Below, piece after piece: positions 23,445 through 30,481 of a stretch of DNA of 64,000 nt. The position numbers and the translations under genes were made by a program. The stretch's first letter is position 1; each line of letters starts with the position of its first letter. A model generated the notes under the pieces. That model had not been told where the DNA came from. It did not search any database and worked only from the letters and a program-made list of their open reading frames with translations. This stretch comes from UBA2882 sp051877575 (GTDB lineage Bacteria; Bacillota; Clostridia; Lachnospirales; Lachnospiraceae). The DNA lies in contig JBJEJA010000028.1 of NCBI GenBank assembly GCA_051877575.1, positions 1 to 64,000 of the forward strand, in the 5' to 3' direction.

Positions 23445-24296
23445 ATGGATATTAGAGATTTCGTGGATTTGGGAGAATTGGAAGCCATTCAGGCAGCATG
23501 GGCGAACGCCACAGGGTTAGCCGCAATTTTTACGGATGCAAACGGTGAATATATTACCGGAGATTACAATTTTACGGATTTTTGCATTAAGTTAACCCGT
23601 GGCAGTGCGGAAGGTATGAGAAGATGCGTGGATACGGATCAGAACGGTTTGAAAAAAGCATGTCTGGAAAAAGGATGTTATAAATGCCATGCCGGTTTGA
23701 TGGATTTTGCATATCCGATCAAAATACATGCTACCGGGGAAGTGGTTATGACAGCAATCGGCGGACAGGCATTACCGAGCGATGAGCCTGTGGATGAAGC
23801 GGCATTCCGCAAAATCGCACAGGAAATTGGTGTGGATCCGGATACATATGTGGAAGCTTTATATCAGGTGACAATGATGCCGGAAGCAAAGATCCATGCA
23901 TGCGCGGATTTGTTGGGAATGGTAATTGATATTTTTGTAAATCAGAAGTATGAAGAATATTGCGAACGGAAGAGAATGGAGATTTTCAAAGATAACCTGA
24001 AGGAAATCAACGGTGTTATCGATCGGATCGAGGATAATTCCAAAAAGCTGACAAAGCTTGCATCCAAAGAAGGAATTCTGGCATTGAACTCTGCAATTGA
24101 GGCGGCAAGACTGGGAACTGCAGGTGCTTCTTTCAGTATTCTTGCAAAGCAGCAGAGTGATTTGTCCAAGCAGAGCGGAGAAATTTATGAGCAGATCGGA
24201 AGCGATGTGAATATTATTTCCGATGCGGTAGGAGCGATGAATCAGGCATCTGAAAACGGCGGGCTTGTGGAGTCGCAGCCGGAAATCGAGTTATAA
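23445..24296 (+). CDS. PocR ligand-binding domain protein with truncated methyl-accepting-type signalling tip
   Basis: A 283-residue protein with no membrane segment. Residues 5-170 match the PocR sensory domain, with the conserved Cys pattern in MRRCVDTDQN and CLEKGCYKCHAGLMDFAYPI; PocR domains bind small organic ligands. Residues 190-260 form a helical hairpin similar to the tip of methyl-accepting chemotaxis proteins (LNSAIEAARLGTAGASFSIL, against the usual NAAIEAARAGE). Only the tip is present, without the long coiled-coil arms. It may signal to CheA/CheW arrays from the cytoplasm or to another partner; no chemotaxis gene is in the window. GGGGAGAAAGAAC precedes the ATG. Confidence 0.8.
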   Translation: MDIRDFVDLGELEAIQAAWANATGLAAIFTDANGEYITGDYNFTDFCIKLTRGSAEGMRRCVDTDQNGLKKACLEKGCYKCHAGLMDFAYPIKIHATGEVVMTAIGGQALPSDEPVDEAAFRKIAQEIGVDPDTYVEALYQVTMMPEAKIHACADLLGMVIDIFVNQKYEEYCERKRMEIFKDNLKEINGVIDRIEDNSKKLTKLASKEGILALNSAIEAARLGTAGASFSILAKQQSDLSKQSGEIYEQIGSDVNIISDAVGAMNQASENGGLVESQPEIEL

Positions 24297-24331
24297 GCCG
24301 AAATAAGCTGCAGAATAACAGGAGACATAAG

Positions 24332-24727
24332 ATGAAGAAATTTATGGAAGAGTTTAAGGCGTTTGCCTTAAGGGGAAATGTGATGGATATGGCAATCGGT
24401 GTTATCATCGGTGGTGCCTTTTCGGGAATTGTGACTTCCCTGACGGATAATTTTATCAACCCGATTTTAAATTTCCTGACCGGTCATGCAACCTACACAT
24501 GGAGCGATATTGCAGGATTTGGTTCGGCCTTTTTATCGGCAGTTATCAACTTCCTTATCATGGCATTTATTTTATTCTGTCTGGTAAAGGGGATAAACAA
24601 GCTGATGAGTGTGGGTAAGAAACAGGAACCGGCAGAAAAGACGACAAAAATTTGTCCCTATTGTCAGAGTGAAGTTTCCATTAAGGCCACCAGATGTCCC
24701 CATTGCACATCGGAGTTATCAGAATAA
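24332..24727 (+). CDS. mscL: Large-conductance mechanosensitive channel MscL with C-terminal zinc ribbon
   Basis: A 131-residue MscL. TM1 and the pore constriction are canonical (FALRGNVMDMAIGVIIGGAF), followed by the periplasmic loop and TM2 (about 70-92). After TM2, the usual cytoplasmic helical bundle is replaced by a zinc-ribbon with CPYCQSEV and CPHCTSEL. MscL opens under membrane tension to release solutes in osmotic downshock. The zinc ribbon may hold the pentamer together or connect it to a partner. AACAGGAGAC precedes the ATG. It lies 35 nt after the PocR gene and ends in an intrinsic terminator. Confidence 0.92.
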   Translation: MKKFMEEFKAFALRGNVMDMAIGVIIGGAFSGIVTSLTDNFINPILNFLTGHATYTWSDIAGFGSAFLSAVINFLIMAFILFCLVKGINKLMSVGKKQEPAEKTTKICPYCQSEVSIKATRCPHCTSELSE

Positions 24728-24745
24728 ATAGTATATTAACAGACA

Positions 24746-24773
24746 GGGTTGCCAATTTCGGCAGCCCTTTTTT
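24746..24773 (+). terminator. Intrinsic terminator after mscL
   Basis: GGGTTGCC (24746-24753), loop AATTTC, GGCAGCCC (24760-24767), then six T residues. One G-U pair. It closes the PocR-mscL unit. Confidence 0.85.
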
Positions 24774-24856
24774 GCTGCCGCTCCTGCTGTCCTGAAATGA
24801 ATTTTCGGACAGAGAAAGGGAATACTAGGAAAAAAGAAAAAAACAGGAGGCAGAAA

Positions 24857-25480
24857 ATGGTAGTGGATTTTAAACACAGTGAGACGAAGGATAATCTGAT
24901 GAGGGCATTTGCGGGAGAAAGTCAGGCAAGAAACCGCTATACATTTGCGGCAGGTGTTGCAAGAGAACAGAATCAGCAGGCAATTTCCCAAATTTTTTTG
25001 TATACGGCGGAACAGGAAAAAGAGCATGCCGAAGTTTTTTATCATCATTTGAAGGAACTGGCGGGCGAAAATATTCATGTAGACGGCGGCTATCCGGTGG
25101 ATTTGTCCGATGACCTGACAGAACTTTTGCGTATGGCACAGCATAATGAATATGAGGAACATGACGATGTTTACCAGGCTTTTGGCAAAAAAGCAAGAGA
25201 AGAGGGGTTCCAACAGATTGCAAGCTCTTTCTTTATGATAGCGGAAATTGAAAAGATCCACGGAGACCGTTTCGGAAGATTCGCGGAATACCTGGAGCAG
25301 AACAAGCTGCATGTTTCAGATGTGAAGACCGGTTGGATCTGCCTGAATTGCGGTTTTATCTTTGAAGGAACCGGTGTACCGGAAAAATGTCCGGTCTGCG
25401 ATCATGACAGAGGATATTTTATCCGGCTGGAATTATCACCTTTTGCCGACAGCAGCGTAAAATTAGGAGAAATCCGTTAA
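24857..25480 (+). CDS. rbr: Rubrerythrin
   Basis: A 207-residue rubrerythrin. The ferritin-like four-helix domain has the diiron ligands in FAGESQARNRY, EQEKEHAEVF and the second pair in FFMIAEIEKIHGDRF. The C-terminal rubredoxin-like domain has both knuckles (CLNCGF and CPVC) for a single iron. It reduces hydrogen peroxide in the cytoplasm of anaerobes. ATG 24857 is chosen since AGGAGG lies 6 nt before it; the ORF is open for 36 codons upstream, but that part reads through the mscL terminator. Monocistronic. Confidence 0.93.
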   Translation: MVVDFKHSETKDNLMRAFAGESQARNRYTFAAGVAREQNQQAISQIFLYTAEQEKEHAEVFYHHLKELAGENIHVDGGYPVDLSDDLTELLRMAQHNEYEEHDDVYQAFGKKAREEGFQQIASSFFMIAEIEKIHGDRFGRFAEYLEQNKLHVSDVKTGWICLNCGFIFEGTGVPEKCPVCDHDRGYFIRLELSPFADSSVKLGEIR

Positions 25481-25568
25481 AATGGGTAATGACATCAAAA
25501 GCAGACGGGTGTAAAATATCAGTATAAAATGAAATCAGAAAATATCTGATAAACAGGAGGTACTGATT

Positions 25569-26333
25569 ATGGGTAGGTTAGAAGGTAAGGTTGCAATCAT
25601 TACCGGCGGAAATTCCGGTATCGGAGCAAAGGCTGCAGCACTGTTTGCCAAAGAAGGCGCAAAGGTGGTCATTTCAGCCAGAAGAGCGGCGCAGCTGGAG
25701 GAAGTAGCACAAAGCATCAGAGCGGATGGCGGAGAAGTGCTGAGTGTTACCTGTGACATTTCCAAGCCGGAACAATGTGCGGCATTGGTAGAAAAGACAT
25801 TGGAAGCATTCGGAACCGTTGATATATTGATCAATAATGCGGGGGTTGTGGACAGCGGCATTGATTCGGTAGAAAAAGTATCGGATGCAACCATTGATAC
25901 ACTGATTGATATCAATACAAAAGGAACCATTTATGTGGCAAGAGATTGTGCAAAGGTAATGTTTGAAAAGAAATCCGGCTCCATTGTCAATGTTGCCAGT
26001 GTGGCAGGCTATTGCGGAAACGGCGGAGCGGCATATGTGGCAAGTAAAGCAGCGGTGATCGGCCTGACGAAAAATATTGCCATGCGGGGTGCCGGAGACG
26101 GTGTACGCTGCAATGCAGTATGTCCCGGAACCGTTGTGACACCTATGACCATGGGAATGCAGAAGGATAAACTGGATATGGATATGCTGTCTGCCATGAA
26201 CAAGCATGCAGACAATACGTTAAAGCCCTGTATGCCGGATGAAGTTGCCAATGTACTGCTGTTTCTGGCATCCGATGAGGCTGCAGCAGTCACAGGGCAG
26301 GTTATGGTTGTAGATCACGGGGCAAATTTATAA
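25569..26333 (+). CDS. Short-chain dehydrogenase/reductase
   Basis: A 254-residue classical SDR. The cofactor motif is GGNSGIG at 13-19, followed by NNAG, the catalytic Ser in VNVASVAG and the YVASK pair near residue 157-161, then CPGTVVTPM. Arg-Arg after the second strand (SARR) suggests NADP preference. The substrate is unknown; nearest functional groups include 3-oxoacyl-ACP reductase-like and hydroxysteroid-dehydrogenase-like enzymes, and nothing in the context decides. ACAGGAGGTACTGATT precedes the ATG. It stands alone between rubrerythrin and the phospholipase-D-type gene. Confidence 0.88.
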   Translation: MGRLEGKVAIITGGNSGIGAKAAALFAKEGAKVVISARRAAQLEEVAQSIRADGGEVLSVTCDISKPEQCAALVEKTLEAFGTVDILINNAGVVDSGIDSVEKVSDATIDTLIDINTKGTIYVARDCAKVMFEKKSGSIVNVASVAGYCGNGGAAYVASKAAVIGLTKNIAMRGAGDGVRCNAVCPGTVVTPMTMGMQKDKLDMDMLSAMNKHADNTLKPCMPDEVANVLLFLASDEAAAVTGQVMVVDHGANL

Positions 26334-26443
26334 TTTCTTAATTGCTTTTTCATTTTTTTTCAATTGTTTTTTTCGGTACAGATGATATAGTTGTCTCATT
26401 GGATAAAGGCGGGGAATTATCATGATCCGGGAAGGTATGTGTA

Positions 26444-27859
26444 TTGAAAAAGATGTTAAAAGCGGTATTGACTGGAATATTGGTTTTTGTTTGTTATGTG
26501 GTTATCGGAGCTGTGATCCCGTATGTCAGACAGCCCAAGATCACGGATGAAGCATTAGAAGGATTTGATGTAGAGAGCATTTATCGGGGAGAAGCATCTA
26601 AAGAACGTGCTATGATTATTTCCGATAATGAAGAAGCGTTAAAAGAGCGTATCCGCCTGATTTCTCGGGCAGAAGACAGGGTGATATTGTCTACTTTCGA
26701 GTTTGACTCTGACGAGAGCGGGAAGGATATGCTGGCAGCATTACAGGCGGCAGCCGACAGAGGGGTACAGGTAACTGTACTGACTGATGGCATGCCGTCT
26801 TTTTTGTCCATGAGAGGCAATCCTTATTTTGAGGCTCTGGCGGAAATGGACAACGTAGAAATCAGACGATACAATCCTGCAAATTTGTTGACACCATGGA
26901 AACTGATGGGGCGACTTCATGACAAATATCTGATTGTAGACCGGACGGCATATATCATGGGAGGAAGAAATACCTATGATTATTTTCTGGGAGAAGGAAA
27001 CGGTCATGTCAACTATGACTGGGATGTCCTGGTGTATTGCGGCGGAGAAGAAACCACTTCCCTGAGCAGTCTGGAAGCGTATTATGAGCAGATATGGAAT
27101 CATCCTGACTGTAAGGAGCTAAAAATCAGTATGCGTCGCCAAAAGCGCAGAGAGAGGGAAAGGGCAGGAGAAGAGTTAAGGGAGAGATACGAACGGATGC
27201 AGACGGAGCACGGGGACTGGTTTGCAGAATGTGATTATAGGGAAACAACCAAGCCCACAAACGGAATATGGCTTTTGACAAACCCGACGGAAGTTTATGC
27301 AAAAGAACCGGTTGTTTATGCGAAGATGACACAGTTAATGCAATATGCAGATGAAGAGGTCCGTTTTCACACACCGTACATTGTCTGCAACGACTGGATG
27401 ACGGAGCAGCTTAAGGGAATTTGTGAAAGCGTGGAACATGTTACCATGATGACAAACTCCGTTGCCAATAACGGAAATCCTTTCGGTGCTATGGATTATG
27501 CTAAGCATAAAGAAGAAATATTGGATACCGGTGTTCAGATTCTGGAATATGACGGAGGAGTATCTTATCACGGAAAATGCTTTACCATTGATGATAATTT
27601 GGCGGGAGTCGGATCCTTCAACTGGGATATGAGAAGTGCATATCTGGATACGGAAATGATGCTGGTGATTAACAGTGAAGAAGTGAATGCAGATCTGAAA
27701 AGGGAAATGATGAGCTACGAGGAGCGTGCGCTTTACGTCGTTGATGCGAGCACATCCATACCGCCGGAGGGAGAAATTCCGCGGGAAGTATCGGGAAAGA
27801 AAGCTTTCATCATTCGGTTTCTTCAGATTTTCGGGGGATGGGCAAGATTTTTAATGTAA
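26444..27859 (+). CDS. Phospholipase D / cardiolipin synthase-like protein
   Basis: A 471-residue protein with one N-terminal membrane helix (about 4-24) and two HKD motifs: HDKYLIVD near 160 with GGRNTYDYF, and HGKCFTIDD near 383 with GSFNWDMRS. Two complete motifs mean a functional PLD active site, as in cardiolipin synthases and phosphatidyltransferases. Compared with cardiolipin synthase it has a single N-terminal anchor and an extended charged middle (about 225-260), so it may be a different PLD. Start is TTG 26444, 7 nt after GGAAGGT; ATG 26453 is the alternative but lies 16 nt from any ribosome binding site. Reaction inferred from family. Confidence 0.8.
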   Translation: MKKMLKAVLTGILVFVCYVVIGAVIPYVRQPKITDEALEGFDVESIYRGEASKERAMIISDNEEALKERIRLISRAEDRVILSTFEFDSDESGKDMLAALQAAADRGVQVTVLTDGMPSFLSMRGNPYFEALAEMDNVEIRRYNPANLLTPWKLMGRLHDKYLIVDRTAYIMGGRNTYDYFLGEGNGHVNYDWDVLVYCGGEETTSLSSLEAYYEQIWNHPDCKELKISMRRQKRRERERAGEELRERYERMQTEHGDWFAECDYRETTKPTNGIWLLTNPTEVYAKEPVVYAKMTQLMQYADEEVRFHTPYIVCNDWMTEQLKGICESVEHVTMMTNSVANNGNPFGAMDYAKHKEEILDTGVQILEYDGGVSYHGKCFTIDDNLAGVGSFNWDMRSAYLDTEMMLVINSEEVNADLKREMMSYEERALYVVDASTSIPPEGEIPREVSGKKAFIIRFLQIFGGWARFLM

Positions 27860-27894
27860 CGTGGATAAGAACAGACGATTGTTTTTTGCATATA

Positions 27895-27957
27895 AAACAG
27901 GTGGAAATTGCTTTGTGAGTATAAGAATATCCGTAAAGCAGTCATCCACCTGTTTTT
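27895..27957 (+). terminator. Terminator after the phospholipase-D-type gene
   Basis: AAACAGGTGG (27895-27904) pairs with CCACCTGTTT (27946-27955) and is followed by TT. Inside, TTGCTTTG and TAAAGCAG add a second stem. It separates this gene from the convergent small membrane protein gene. Confidence 0.65.
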
Positions 27958-28012
27958 CAATACATCCTGTTTCGGTCTGTATAAAAGAGCCTGTTTTGTA
28001 CATGATTGCATA

Positions 28013-28276
28013 TTAGTACAGGCTGGCTGCAAGACCGGTTAAACCTCCCAATAATATCAGGAGAATTCCGAAAAATACACATAACAAAATCATATAGCAG
28101 AAATAAGAACGCGCAAAATTTCGCAGGTTCATGTTTTTGGTTCCTCCGAAAGAGAATACCAGCAGGAGAATAAAGCCCACACAAGGGATTGAGAATAACA
28201 GCTCATAGCCGAAATAACCCCACATGCTGATCGGACGATATTCCTCGGGAATGTTGTTTTGCAAGTTGTTTTCCAT
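28013..28276 (-). CDS. Small two-helix membrane protein, unknown
   Basis: An 87-residue protein with two hydrophobic helices (about 20-40 and 55-82) and the conserved-looking segment YRPISMWGYFGYELLF before the first, then NMNLRNFARSYF between them. Proteins with this pattern are common in Lachnospiraceae but have no known function as far as I know. ATG 28276 is preceded by AAAGGTGGGG at 7 nt; the ORF is open for 19 more codons without a ribosome binding site. It follows the DUF2752 gene on the same strand by 78 nt, and the two probably form a unit. Confidence 0.75.
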   Translation of the reverse strand: MENNLQNNIPEEYRPISMWGYFGYELLFSIPCVGFILLLVFSFGGTKNMNLRNFARSYFCYMILLCVFFGILLILLGGLTGLAASLY

Positions 28277-28354
28277 AAAATGGCCCCACCTTTCTAAGAA
28301 AATAGAATTGTCGAATTTGAGTGGATTACCCAAATTTTTTTTATTATATCACTT

Positions 28355-28813
28355 TTATAGATGATCTACAAACGAAAAAAACCGGGTAAAGATACTATGA
28401 CAGGGAACGGAGGGAAGTGTATCGGAGATCAGTCTTTGCATATAGAACCCGATTGTCAGCAGACAGATTATGATGCAGAACGGCATTGCCAGAGGCGGAC
28501 GTCTGCCAAGAAGATATCGGAACAGGAGCAGATACAGCAGATAAGGAAGCCACAGGTAAATCGCCGCATTCAGCCGGGCGGCAGCAATAAAATGCCCGGA
28601 TAACAGGAGAAGAGCGGAACGCGTCAGACCGCAGGCGGGACACGCCGTTCCTGTCAGGATGGCAAAGGGACATACAGTGTGGAAAATACTTTGTGTCAGG
28701 ACAAAATAAATCAATAGGATTATAAGTGCGTAACGAATCCGATAGATATCTTCGGATAAGCGGCTCCATATTTTGCGGATATTCTGTTTGGTTCCCCTGG
28801 GTGCCCTGTTCAT
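28355..28813 (-). CDS. DUF2752 domain-containing membrane protein
   Basis: A 152-residue membrane protein with the DUF2752 signature: CPFAILTGTACPACGLTRS around residues 48-66, where the Cys residues and TR are the conserved core. Membrane helices lie at about 25-45, 68-100 and 108-128. The Cys cluster suggests a metal or redox site near the membrane surface, but the function of the family is unknown. AAAGGAG stands 6 nt before the ATG. In many Firmicutes DUF2752 genes lie next to small membrane proteins, as here. Confidence 0.85.
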   Translation of the reverse strand: MNRAPRGTKQNIRKIWSRLSEDIYRIRYALIILLIYFVLTQSIFHTVCPFAILTGTACPACGLTRSALLLLSGHFIAAARLNAAIYLWLPYLLYLLLFRYLLGRRPPLAMPFCIIICLLTIGFYMQRLISDTLPSVPCHSIFTRFFSFVDHL

Positions 28814-28944
28814 ATGCGCTCCTTTCCTTCTCGTCCTTTGCCGTTACTTACAGAATAAAAAAACGGTGAAAAGTTGTCAAATAAAAGAAAAAGAATTTTT
28901 GACATATTGCAGAATAACGTCCTTGCAGAAAATTTCTCTTTACA

Positions 28945-28973
28945 TTGACAAGCAGTTGAAATTTTCCTATAAT
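28945..28973 (+). promoter_or_regulatory. Consensus SigA promoter for the YerB-like lipoprotein gene
   Basis: TTGACA (28945-28950), 17 nt, TATAAT (28968-28973): a perfect match to the SigA consensus. Transcription would begin near 28980, about 30 nt before the ATG. Confidence 0.85.
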
Positions 28974-29010
28974 ATTTTCGTAACAAAATTTTAACAAAGA
29001 GGACAGAAGA

Positions 29011-30117
29011 ATGAAGAAAAAACTAGCGTATATTGTATTGGCATGCAGCTTGGTTTTCAGTCTTGCGGCATGTGGGAAAGAAGAGGCAGAGGAGACTCCG
29101 GCAGGAGAGGAATCGGTAGTTGAAGATACTGTGACGGTAGAAGAGCCTGCTGAGGAAGAGCCTGTTATCGAAGAGGAAACTAGAGAGGGCATGTACCGGA
29201 GTGAGCTGACCAATGAGTGGATTGACGAAAGCCTCAGAAATCAGAGACCGATTGCGGTTATGATCGATAATGAGAGCATCGCGCTTCCGCATTACGGTAT
29301 TACACAGGCAGACGTTGTGTATGAGATGATGAACAGTACCCTGAACGGTTATATTACCAGATTTATGGTGCTTGTAAAGGATTGGGAAAATATTGAGCAG
29401 CTGGGAAGTATCAGAAGTACACGTACAACCAATCTTCAGATTGCACCGGAATGGAACGCAATCGTGTGTCATGACGGAGGTCCTTTCTATATTGATTTAT
29501 TTACCAAGAACCCCTATGTGGACAACTTTAACGGCGGTTTCGGACGTGTGAATAACGGTAAGTCCAGAGAATTTACGGAATATATTTTGAGCGGCGATCT
29601 GGATAAGAAATTTGACAATTCCGGTGTTTCCAGAGAATATACACCGTATTATCAGGGCGCACATTTCCAGTTCGCTTCTGAGGCAAATCCGGTTGATTTG
29701 AGCAGCGGAAACGGAGCAATCGCCTGCACCAATATCGAGCTTCCTTTCGAACATAACGATTCCTGTCTGGAATATATTGCAGAAAATGATACTTATCGTT
29801 ACTCCGAGTATGGCAAGGAGTACAAGGATGCGGCAAACGGCGAATATATGGAATTTACCAATGTCATTATTCAGGAATGCAAATATGAGCAGCTGGATGA
29901 TAACGGCTATATGAACTTCTTCGTAAAAGAAGGAAACGGCATGAGCGGTTATTATATTACCGGCGGGCAGGCAATTCCGATCACATGGTCCAAACAGGAT
30001 GATATCTATCCGACCAAGTACTATGATCTGGACGGAAACGAGATTATCTTAAATACGGGAAAAACTTACATTGCATTGGTTGCACCCGATGTTTGGGATG
30101 ATCTTGTGGTAGAGTAA
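29011..30117 (+). CDS. DUF3048 (YerB-like) lipoprotein
   Basis: A 368-residue lipoprotein. Signal peptide MKKKLAYIVLACSLVFSL with lipobox SLAAC (Cys 21), then an acidic Glu/Thr/Val-rich linker to about residue 60, then the DUF3048 domain: RPIAVMIDNES, ITQADVVYEM, GSIRSTRTTNLQIA and CHDGGP, with the C-terminal DUF3048 part around AIACTNIELPF and TKYYDLDGNEI. YerB of B. subtilis is the best known relative; the function is unknown, with a cell-envelope role likely. A perfect consensus promoter suggests strong constitutive expression. No terminator is visible between its stop and the polyamine leader. Confidence 0.88.
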   Translation: MKKKLAYIVLACSLVFSLAACGKEEAEETPAGEESVVEDTVTVEEPAEEEPVIEEETREGMYRSELTNEWIDESLRNQRPIAVMIDNESIALPHYGITQADVVYEMMNSTLNGYITRFMVLVKDWENIEQLGSIRSTRTTNLQIAPEWNAIVCHDGGPFYIDLFTKNPYVDNFNGGFGRVNNGKSREFTEYILSGDLDKKFDNSGVSREYTPYYQGAHFQFASEANPVDLSSGNGAIACTNIELPFEHNDSCLEYIAENDTYRYSEYGKEYKDAANGEYMEFTNVIIQECKYEQLDDNGYMNFFVKEGNGMSGYYITGGQAIPITWSKQDDIYPTKYYDLDGNEIILNTGKTYIALVAPDVWDDLVVE

Positions 30118-30145
30118 GATTGCAGAGTTGCATGTAAAAATTGCA

Positions 30146-30470
30146 TTGACAAAAATGTAGTGTTATGCAATGATATGAATGTATGAGCGTTATGGATAAT
30201 TACGCAAATATAAGCCCTTTATTATAAGCCAACGGACAGGCGGGGCAATTGCCGAGGGTGGCCTTATGCCACATTATTGATAGAGTTAAAAGCTCAATTT
30301 TATAAGTTGATTACTTAATAATCAGTGTAGTAAACATCATCTTGTGAAACGGTCAATAAGAAAAGCAATATATTTGTTTTAATTACTCCGGATGAAAGGC
30401 TTATACTTCTTATGTATATGACTTTATGAGATAAAAAGCAGGTGGTGACACCTGCTTTTATTTATTTTTT
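30146..30470 (+). promoter_or_regulatory. Structured leader RNA with intrinsic terminator upstream of the polyamine operon
   Basis: This fills the only gene-free stretch over 300 bases (30118-30481). TTGACA at 30146-30151 is a likely -35; the -10 is unclear (TGATAT at 30171-30176 would have 19 nt spacing). TATAAGCC at 30209-30216, and again at 30223-30230, can pair with GGCTTATA at 30398-30405, closing a domain of about 190 nt. Inside are hairpins GTGGC-CTTAT-GCCAC (30258-30272), TGATTA-CTTAA-TAATCA (30308-30324) and a CGGA/TCCG pairing (30233-30236 with 30387-30390). It ends in the terminator at 30434-30470. It could be a cis-acting attenuator or riboswitch, or a free small RNA such as 6S RNA, whose size and long-range closing stem it resembles. 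I do not recognise a known riboswitch consensus. Confidence 0.6.
30434..30470 (+). terminator. Strong intrinsic terminator immediately before the speA ribosome binding site
   Basis: AAAAGCAGGTG (30434-30444), loop GTGA, CACCTGCTTTT (30449-30459), then ATTTATTTTTT to 30470: 11 perfect pairs and a long T-tract. GAGGTG, the ribosome binding site of speA, starts at 30471. There is no room for a promoter between them, so speA transcripts must read through this terminator. Confidence 0.9.
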
Positions 30471-30481
30471 GAGGTGCAGCT

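Noticed and set aside
24749..24856. 36-codon N-terminal extension of rubrerythrin
   Set aside because: It starts inside the mscL terminator and lacks a ribosome binding site; AGGAGG lies just before ATG 24857.
30254..30272. AGGGTGG resembling the T-box motif
   Set aside because: The full T-box (AGGGTGGNACCGCG) is absent; the bases belong to a GTGGC/GCCAC hairpin, and there is no tRNA-binding specifier domain I can identify.
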